DNA of 6,439 nucleotides from NCBI GenBank assembly GCA_937928665.1, contig CALFVM010000218.1, forward strand, positions 1 to 6,439, given 5' to 3'. Shown piece after piece: positions 1 through 4,231 of the stretch. Position numbers and translations under genes: made by a program. The number at the start of each line of letters is the position of its first letter. Position 1 is the first letter of the stretch. The notes beneath the pieces were generated by a model that saw only the letters and a program-made list of their open reading frames with translations, ran no database searches and was not told the origin of the DNA. This DNA is from an uncultured Candidatus Methylacidiphilales bacterium (GTDB taxonomy: Bacteria; Verrucomicrobiota; Verrucomicrobiia; Methylacidiphilales; CALFVM01).

Positions 1-18
1 CTGAGCCTGAGCCTGAGC
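1..18. repeat. three tandem CTGAGC hexamers
   Basis: Three exact copies of CTGAGC open the window, followed by degenerate copies (CGGAAC, CAGAGC). They lie inside the first coding region and encode the Glu-Pro run of its linker. The array may continue upstream of the window. It is most simply a coding low-complexity repeat, which can change length by slippage without shifting the frame. Confidence 0.6.
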
Positions 19-854
19 CGGAACCAGAGCTTGCACAAGCGGTCGTTCCTCCTCCCCCTCCGGTTGTACACCAGGCGCGCGTGCTTGCTCCGGTGACGAA
101 GCATCAGGTGCCCCCGCCTCCGCCGAGGATACCACCGGCTATTCCGGTCGTGGCGGCCACACCGCCTCCTCCGCCGCCGCTAACTCAGACCGCTTCCATC
201 CAGTTGCCGGTCACGGGCGAGCTGGGGAACGCGTCCAAGGAGATTCGCGTTCACCTGAACAGTGCCGGGGTGGAGGATCTGGTAAAGATTCCTGGGGTTT
301 CGGCGCGATTGGCGCGGAAAGTTTTGGCGTGGCGGGAACTCCACGGGGACTTCAAAGAGTTCAGCCAGCTCTTGAGTATTCCGGGAATGACCAAAGAGAT
401 CTACCGGCAATTCACCGGGGATCCGGATTCGGAAACGGCATTGTCCGGCCAGGTGAACATTTTGCTGGGTGCACCGTTGACGGAGAAGCTGTCGCTTCGT
501 GACGTGGCATTGCACATTCGCCGCTGGCCGTCGATTCAGGGTTGTATCATCGCCGGGGCAGAAGGATTGCCGATTGCCAAAGATGTGACCGATGGGGATT
601 TGGCCGAATCGCTTTCGGCATTCTTGCCTCGGATTATGAACCACATCAATGAGACCATGGAGCAGATCAAGGCCATGGCCGCAGATGAGGTTCACATTGT
701 CAGTGAGGAGATGGGTTACTTTATTTATCGCCGGGGAGGACTTTACCTGGTCATGCTGAGCTCCGAAAAGGATCTGCCCGAATACTATGGCAAAGTCGTC
801 CGCTCGCTGCTTGAAGAGTTGACTGAGGGCAAGAAGACCCGGGTTGAACTCTAA
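3..854 (+). CDS. Helix-hairpin-helix plus Roadblock/LC7 domain protein, 5' end missing
   Basis: The frame is open from base 3, so the 5' end lies outside the window. The GTG at 81 is the first possible start inside it, but the same low-complexity protein continues upstream, so I treat the gene as partial. 283 residues are visible. Residues 1-9 are alternating Glu-Pro, and about 10-80 are a Pro/Ala/Val linker with runs of five to six prolines. About 83-142 resemble a ComEA-type double helix-hairpin-helix (HLNSAGVEDLVKIPGV, then HGDFKEFSQLLSIPGM). About 163-276 are a Roadblock/LC7 fold, with the typical IQGCIIAGAEGLPIA strand-turn and the late LYLVMLSS strand. HhH modules usually bind DNA non-specifically. 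Roadblock proteins bind and regulate small GTPases, and the MglA-like gene begins 17 bases downstream. By inference this protein is an MglB-like partner or scaffold for that GTPase. The full N-terminus, any signal or membrane anchor, and the real length are unknown. Confidence 0.85.
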   Translation, partial: EPEPEPEPELAQAVVPPPPPVVHQARVLAPVTKHQVPPPPPRIPPAIPVVAATPPPPPPLTQTASIQLPVTGELGNASKEIRVHLNSAGVEDLVKIPGVSARLARKVLAWRELHGDFKEFSQLLSIPGMTKEIYRQFTGDPDSETALSGQVNILLGAPLTEKLSLRDVALHIRRWPSIQGCIIAGAEGLPIAKDVTDGDLAESLSAFLPRIMNHINETMEQIKAMAADEVHIVSEEMGYFIYRRGGLYLVMLSSEKDLPEYYGKVVRSLLEELTEGKKTRVEL

Positions 855-871
855 TTGTTTCTTCTACGGTT

Positions 872-1525
872 ATGGCATTTATCAACTACTCCCGCCGCGA
901 AATCCAGTTGAAGATCGTCTATTACGGATGCGCTTTATGTGGGAAGACCACCAATCTCATCTCCCTGCACCAGCGGATCAATAGCAACCAGAAGGGTGAG
1001 CTTGTTTCTCTGGCCACCGATGCGGACCGGACGTTGTTCTTCGACTTTTTGAGCCTGAGCACCAAAACGTTGCCCGGGTTTAATACCCGATTCCAGCTTT
1101 ATACCGTTCCCGGTCAGCCGGTCTACAACACAACGCGGCAGTTGGTCTTGAAAGGTGTCGACGGCATCGTTTTCGTCGTCGATTCTCATTGGGATAAAAT
1201 GGCGGAAAACGTTGAATCCTTTTCCAACTTGCAGGATAACCTGATTCAGAATCATCTGACACTGGCGACCATTCCGTATGTGCTCCAGTATAACAAGCGG
1301 GATCTGCCGAACGCTGCGCCGATTCACTATCTGGAGTACACGTTTAACAACCGGGCGACCAAAGTCCTGTCCTACGAGGCCGTGGCCTCCAAGGGGGACG
1401 GAATTCTGGAAACGCTCAACGGCGTTGCCCGCCTGCTACTAGCCAAGTATTCCAAATCGGCTGGTGCCAACAGTAACGTCGATGTGACAGCTGCTGGCAA
1501 AGCGGCCGCCGCTTCCACTACCTGA
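872..1525 (+). CDS. mglA: MglA-type small Ras-like GTPase
   Basis: This 217-residue protein is a cytoplasmic GTPase of the MglA group, molecular switches that set front-rear polarity and control gliding or type IV pili in Myxococcus and Thermus. The P-loop is GCALCGKTT at residues 19-27. The switch I stretch TDADRTLFFDFL (49-60) carries Arg53, the position of the intrinsic arginine finger in MglA. TVPGQ at 78-82 replaces the usual DxxG with Thr78 and keeps catalytic Gln82, which is an MglA hallmark. NKRD at 141-144 gives guanine specificity, and SYEAVASKGDG (167-177) is the G5 region. After about residue 195 there is a short Ala/Ser/Gly-rich tail. ATG at 872 has no clear ribosome binding site, so translation may be coupled to the gene 17 bases upstream. 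All nucleotide-handling residues are present, so the enzyme should be active. The symbol rests on family membership; an actual motility role is not shown. Confidence 0.92.
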   Translation: MAFINYSRREIQLKIVYYGCALCGKTTNLISLHQRINSNQKGELVSLATDADRTLFFDFLSLSTKTLPGFNTRFQLYTVPGQPVYNTTRQLVLKGVDGIVFVVDSHWDKMAENVESFSNLQDNLIQNHLTLATIPYVLQYNKRDLPNAAPIHYLEYTFNNRATKVLSYEAVASKGDGILETLNGVARLLLAKYSKSAGANSNVDVTAAGKAAAASTT

Positions 1526-1528
1526 GGA
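1524..1528 (+). promoter_or_regulatory. Ribosome binding site for the second Roadblock gene
   Basis: GAGGA lies six bases before ATG 1535 and overlaps the TGA stop of the GTPase gene (1523-1525). It is one of the few convincing Shine-Dalgarno sites in the window, and its placement favours coupled translation of the GTPase and its Roadblock neighbour. Confidence 0.6.
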
Positions 1529-1534
1529 TTCATT

Positions 1535-2008
1535 ATGTCCAGCATTAGCATGCTCTCGATGGAGGACCAGATCGCCCTCGAGAATCAGCTTACGGCCTTT
1601 CTCCAAAAATCGGAGTCGAATTGGAGTGCCATCGTTGACAAGGGGGGCAATCTCTTTGTCCAGTCCGGCGACACCGGCGACCTTGATCTCAGTATTCTGT
1701 GTGCGTTGGCGGCGGGATCGTTCGCGGCCACCCATGAATTGGCCAAGCGCCTGGGAGAAACCGACTTTTCCGCGCTCTACCAGGAAGGCCGGAGCATGAG
1801 CATCTTGATGATGGCCCTGGAGCATGAATGTCTCCTCATTGTCGTCTTCAGCCTGCAGACGAACATCGGGCTGGTCCGTTTTTACGCCCAACAACTGACC
1901 CGACTGATCAACGAGGGGCTGGGAGCGGCTTACCAAAGTTCCCTCACGGCGGAACCGCTCCAGGTGGAGGGTGACTTCGACGGTTCAGAACGTTCGGTCT
2001 TTTCCTAA
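1535..2008 (+). CDS. Stand-alone Roadblock/LC7 domain protein (MglB-like)
   Basis: A 157-residue soluble protein, close in size to MglB (about 160 residues). Roughly residues 15-130 fit the Roadblock/LC7 alpha-beta fold: an N-terminal helix, then WSAIVDKGGNLFVQSGD (30-46) as the paired strands and turn, a long helix around LCALAAGSFAATHELAKRLG (55-74), strands SMSILMMALEHECLLIVVFS (87-106), and a closing helix ending near 130. The remaining tail is polar. Members form dimers that bind GTPases; MglB acts as GTPase activator and exchange regulator for MglA. The gene starts nine bases after the GTPase stop, with a good ribosome binding site. I infer it is a regulator of the adjacent GTPase, either alone or in a heterodimer with the HhH-Roadblock protein. 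Its last 24 bases overlap the end of the opposing SRPBCC gene. Sequence divergence from classical MglB is large, so I give no symbol. Confidence 0.82.
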   Translation: MSSISMLSMEDQIALENQLTAFLQKSESNWSAIVDKGGNLFVQSGDTGDLDLSILCALAAGSFAATHELAKRLGETDFSALYQEGRSMSILMMALEHECLLIVVFSLQTNIGLVRFYAQQLTRLINEGLGAAYQSSLTAEPLQVEGDFDGSERSVFS

Positions 2009-2497
2009 GGCACTGTCGGGCGGGGAAGGTTGATCTGTGGTGAAATAGGCGGCGGTGCGCCGGTGCCGCTCCTCGAACATGTGTCGGAGAGCCCAACAGA
2101 CAAAAGGCCGGGCGGGAGCCGACCAGGGCGCGAGAGGCAGGCGAAACTCGATCCGATCGGTCATCCAACAGCCGCCAACGTCTTCTCGGAAGGCGTGTTC
2201 ATGCCGCCAGACGGCGAAGGGGGAGCGGAGGGCGCGGTCCACGAGACGGGCGCGGGCGGGTTGGCCTGCGGGGGGTTCGATGATGTCCCAAACGACCTCC
2301 CACAGTTGGGTGACTCCGAATTGGCGGACTTTAAGGCGAATGGTCGAGCCGACGCGGGGCGAATCGGGTTGTTCGAGTTCGACGACGCGCAGGGAGGGCG
2401 GGGCGATCTTCCGGATGTTGGCTGGGTCGAGGTGGAAGAGGAAGGCCGTTTCAACTCGTGTTGCCAACCAGACGGACCGCTCGAAGGTGTCAACCAT
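1985..2497 (-). CDS. SRPBCC-fold (START/polyketide-cyclase-like) protein
   Basis: A 170-residue protein matching the SRPBCC superfamily, whose members form a helix-grip pocket for hydrophobic ligands. The visible hallmarks are an N-terminal strand with FERSVWLATRVETAFLFHLD (5-24), the PFAVWRHEHAF segment (93-103), GGCWMTDRIEFRLPL (108-122), and a C-terminal helix ending MFEERHRRTAAYF (140-152). This arrangement is typical of the short cell-division-inhibitor or cyclase-like group, whose biochemical role is mostly unknown. I chose ATG 2497 because homology begins at its Met and because ATGGTTGA fuses it by an eight-base overlap to the stop of the membrane protein gene upstream. Open frame continues to 2668, but that part is antisense-like sequence within the neighbour. 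It is the last gene of the minus-strand operon. The stop at 1985-1987 lies inside the opposing Roadblock gene. No signal peptide or membrane segment is seen. Confidence 0.8.
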   Translation of the reverse strand: MVDTFERSVWLATRVETAFLFHLDPANIRKIAPPSLRVVELEQPDSPRVGSTIRLKVRQFGVTQLWEVVWDIIEPPAGQPARARLVDRALRSPFAVWRHEHAFREDVGGCWMTDRIEFRLPLAPWSAPARPFVCWALRHMFEERHRRTAAYFTTDQPSPPDSALGKDRTF

Positions 2498-3137
2498 CCG
2501 AGGTGTCCATGGTTTGAAACAAGTGCCGGTCGAGGAGACGATCGATCGCCTTTTCGTCCCGTCCATTCCAAAAGTACCAGGCGATGAAGCCGAAGTTGGC
2601 GGTGGCCCAGGCCAGAACACCGAGGAGGTAGGCCAGTGCCCAGAACGGGTCGAGTGCCCGGAAGGCAAAGGTGGCGCCCAGCGCGAAGAGGACGGTCCAG
2701 ACCATCATCCAGTGAAGAGTGAACGCGGAGAAAAAGCGGCCAGGGGTGGTGGGGAGGAACCCGCTGATTTTGGGTTCTTTTTCGTCGTAGAAATACAGAG
2801 CTTCGATTTCCGCACCCATGAGGATCCGGGCTCCAAGCCAGTGGTTGAGCTTGGTTTCGAGCAGGCGGGCGTGGGTGCGGGCGAAGTCGCAGAAGTGGAG
2901 GTAAAAGGAGGCCTGAACTCCAGCACTGATGACCAAAAAAGGGATGAAGAACCAGCCCAGGCCGCCCGGCCACAGGGCGAGGGCAAGGAGAAGAATGAGG
3001 GTGAAACCGATCCAGGAAAAAAATTTTTGGTGATAGGCGTATTGCATGGAGCGCATGCGCTCCAGTTGGCGCATGGCCGCGTCATAAGCCAACCTGGCCC
3101 GCTCGTTTTCCGATAGCGGGGGGAGGTGAGTTACCAT
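2490..3137 (-). CDS. Four-helix membrane protein, function unknown
   Basis: I do not recognise this 215-residue protein as a named family. The N-terminal 37 residues are polar and helical (SENERARLAYDAAMRQLERM, 9-28). Four likely membrane helices follow as two hairpins: about 39-58 and 60-82, then about 136-158 and 164-190. Between the hairpins is a 50-residue hydrophilic loop with ARTHARLLETKLNHWLGARI (86-105). The C-terminus is charged (NGRDEKAIDRLLDRHLF, 191-207). Many Trp, Phe and His residues sit in or beside the helices (for example HW 142-143 and HFCDF 81-85), so a metal or cofactor role is possible but unsupported. ATG 3137 is chosen because it overlaps the TAA of the preceding gene (ATGGTAA) and starts a sensible soluble N-terminus; open frame further upstream is only a shadow. 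No ribosome binding site is visible, which fits coupled translation. Confidence 0.82.
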   Translation of the reverse strand: MVTHLPPLSENERARLAYDAAMRQLERMRSMQYAYHQKFFSWIGFTLILLLALALWPGGLGWFFIPFLVISAGVQASFYLHFCDFARTHARLLETKLNHWLGARILMGAEIEALYFYDEKEPKISGFLPTTPGRFFSAFTLHWMMVWTVLFALGATFAFRALDPFWALAYLLGVLAWATANFGFIAWYFWNGRDEKAIDRLLDRHLFQTMDTSDG

Positions 3138-3343
3138 TTGGTTTTGATTCCGCAGGCCCGGGCGATGCACCAGGCTCCGGCGGCTTCTACCAGGCAGAAG
3201 AGTCCACCGCTCCAGCAGAGAAGGGAAAGCCACAGCGGGCCTCCGAGGATGAGGCAGACCAGGCCGATGGTAACGAGGAAGGAACCGCTGGCCGCACGAA
3301 TGACGCGACCGGTGCGACCGATGTTGGGGGACCAGAAATTCAT
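3131..3343 (-). CDS. DUF2892-type small inner-membrane protein
   Basis: A 70-residue protein that fits the DUF2892 (YgaP-like transmembrane) family. The N-terminus has the family-like NIGRTGRVIR pattern (7-16), followed by two membrane helices at about 20-36 and 38-56. The C-terminal AWCIARACGIKTKW (57-70) matches the usual Cys-containing end with LGIxT. Such proteins are usually stand-alone inner-membrane hairpins or are attached to rhodanese domains. Their role is not established, though many occur near sulfur and redox genes. Here the partners are an unknown four-helix membrane protein and an SRPBCC protein, and no rhodanese is seen. ATG 3343 is preceded by no clear ribosome binding site and lies 16 bases after the stop of the 71-residue gene. 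Confidence 0.78.
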   Translation of the reverse strand: MNFWSPNIGRTGRVIRAASGSFLVTIGLVCLILGGPLWLSLLCWSGGLFCLVEAAGAWCIARACGIKTKW

Positions 3344-3359
3344 GGTAGGCCGCAGAGGA

Positions 3360-3575
3360 TCAATTGAGAGCTCTCCAGGCGGGCTGGCCGGGCAAATCTT
3401 TTTCCCTGAAGCGTTTGACCACCCGGATCTGTCCGGTGCGGTCGATCACGCGGAAGCAGCCGTTCATGGCGTGGCCGGCGAGATCCTGCACCCAGGATAA
3501 GGTTTCGCCGTCTTTTAATATGATGCGGTCTCCCTCCTTCGGCGCGAGGGGCAGGGGCCCAGAAAAATCATTCAT
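3360..3575 (-). CDS. Hypothetical 71-residue protein, first gene of the minus-strand operon
   Basis: I do not recognise this protein. It is soluble, with no signal or membrane segment. Residues 15-50 look like alternating beta strands (GDRIILKDGETLSWVQDL, then GCFRVIDRTGQIRVVKRF), suggesting a small beta-rich fold. The C-terminal third is basic and ends PGQPAWRALN. The gene sits 16 bases ahead of the DUF2892 gene, in the same orientation as three other short-spaced genes, which supports it being real. ATG 3575 is the only sensible start and has no Shine-Dalgarno at normal distance, which would fit leaderless or early-start translation. Confidence 0.6.
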   Translation of the reverse strand: MNDFSGPLPLAPKEGDRIILKDGETLSWVQDLAGHAMNGCFRVIDRTGQIRVVKRFREKDLPGQPAWRALN

Positions 3576-3581
3576 CCTGAT

Positions 3582-3610
3582 AAATTAAGCGTGGAATTTG
3601 CCAGGTGCAA
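3582..3610 (-). promoter_or_regulatory. Possible sigma-70-type promoter of the minus-strand operon
   Basis: On the minus strand TTGCAC (3605-3610) and TAATTT (3582-3587) are separated by 17 bases, each matching three of six consensus positions. Transcription would begin close to ATG 3575, giving a nearly leaderless message and explaining the absent ribosome binding site. The match is weak and rests on position as much as sequence. Confidence 0.25.
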
Positions 3611-3646
3611 GCGTCGGCACTAGTCGGCGGCTCGGTGGTGATTGCC

Positions 3647-3653
3647 AAGGAGG
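3647..3653 (+). promoter_or_regulatory. Strong Shine-Dalgarno AAGGAGG upstream of mcsA
   Basis: This is a perfect Shine-Dalgarno. It is 23 bases from the mcsA ATG (3677), too far for direct use, but seven bases from a GTG at 3661 that opens a 14-codon frame ending at TAA 3703-3705. In the mcsA frame a TAG at 3665-3667 blocks any earlier start. Either the site is fortuitous or it drives a short leader peptide overlapping the start of mcsA. Confidence 0.45.
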
Positions 3654-3676
3654 AAGGGACGTGATAGCGTTTCCCG

Positions 3677-4216
3677 ATGGACTGCACATTTTGTCCGGGG
3701 AATAAGGCCTCCTGCCATTTGACGAAGATTGTCAATGGGCAGACGATCGAGGTGCATGTTTGTGAAAAATGCATTCCCCAGGTGGCCAATCCGGACCTGG
3801 TCGAGGTGGATTTGTGGCAGGCGGTGGCCAAGCTGGCGGCGTCGAAGGGGAAAGCCGACCCCTCCCAGAAGATCGACCCGCAGCCGGCGGAGATTTCCGC
3901 CAAATCGATTTTGTTCGCTTCCTCCCCGAATCCCGTTCAGCAATGTCCGCACTGCGGGTTTACCCATGAGGACGTGCGGAAGACCGGACGTTTGGGATGT
4001 CCTGCGTGTTACGAGGTGTTTACCGAGGTGTTGCACGACGTTCTCAACGATTGTCAGAAGGGGTTGCAGCACACGGGCAAAATCCCGTTGGCGCACCGGG
4101 GTTTGCAGCGGAAGAAGCTGGAAGAGGAATTGCAGAAGGCCATCGGGGACGAGCGGTTCGAAGATGCGGCAATTTTGCGTGACCAAATTGCGCAGATCGG
4201 TTCAGGGGCTTCCTGA
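3677..4216 (+). CDS. mcsA: McsA-like protein: zinc-binding, UVR-motif protein-arginine kinase activator family
   Basis: A 179-residue protein with the McsA layout. Two Cys4 zinc sites are visible: C3-x2-C6 paired with C29-x2-C32, and C90-x2-C93 paired with C108-x2-C111. They are separated by an acidic/Ala linker (about 38-85). A conserved middle with ACYEVF (110-115) and HTGKIPL (132-138) follows, and a UVR (UvrB/UvrC) coiled motif occupies 145-174 (RKKLEEELQKAI, then FEDAAILRDQI). In Firmicutes McsA activates the arginine kinase McsB, which marks proteins for ClpC-ClpP and inactivates CtsR; metal stress releases it. Here no mcsB, clpC or ctsR is adjacent, so the partner must be elsewhere or the role differs. 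ATG 3677 is the only start in frame because TAG 3665-3667 lies just before it. cstA follows after 15 bases, so the two may be cotranscribed. Confidence 0.85.
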   Translation: MDCTFCPGNKASCHLTKIVNGQTIEVHVCEKCIPQVANPDLVEVDLWQAVAKLAASKGKADPSQKIDPQPAEISAKSILFASSPNPVQQCPHCGFTHEDVRKTGRLGCPACYEVFTEVLHDVLNDCQKGLQHTGKIPLAHRGLQRKKLEEELQKAIGDERFEDAAILRDQIAQIGSGAS

Positions 4217-4231
4217 AACGGTTGAGCACCG

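Larger units (their letters stand above)
3576..3676. promoter_or_regulatory. Divergent intergenic region between the minus-strand operon and mcsA
   Basis: This 101-base gap is the only place where transcription of both the minus-strand four-gene operon and the plus-strand mcsA-cstA genes can plausibly begin within the window. It holds the weak minus-strand promoter candidate, a ten-base-spaced pair of GTCGGC (3613-3618 and 3623-3628) around the palindrome ACTAGT, and a strong AAGGAGG. I see no clear plus-strand promoter. Confidence 0.55.

Noticed and set aside
180..695. A 171-codon minus-strand open frame opposite the HhH-Roadblock gene
   Set aside because: No domain or plausible context; it mirrors a clearly coding plus strand.
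2498..2668. N-terminal extension of the SRPBCC gene to an earlier start
   Set aside because: The extension is Ser/Pro-rich sequence antiparallel to coding DNA of the upstream gene. SRPBCC similarity begins at ATG 2497, which overlaps the preceding stop in the usual way.
2055..3116. A 353-codon plus-strand open frame opposite the membrane and SRPBCC genes
   Set aside because: Its product is Arg/Gly/Glu-rich low-complexity sequence without a recognisable domain. The opposite strand encodes clear membrane helices and SRPBCC motifs with matching stop/start overlaps.
3138..3233. Earlier start for the four-helix membrane protein
   Set aside because: It would overlap nearly half of the DUF2892 gene. 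ATG 3137, with a seven-base overlap, is the more natural start.
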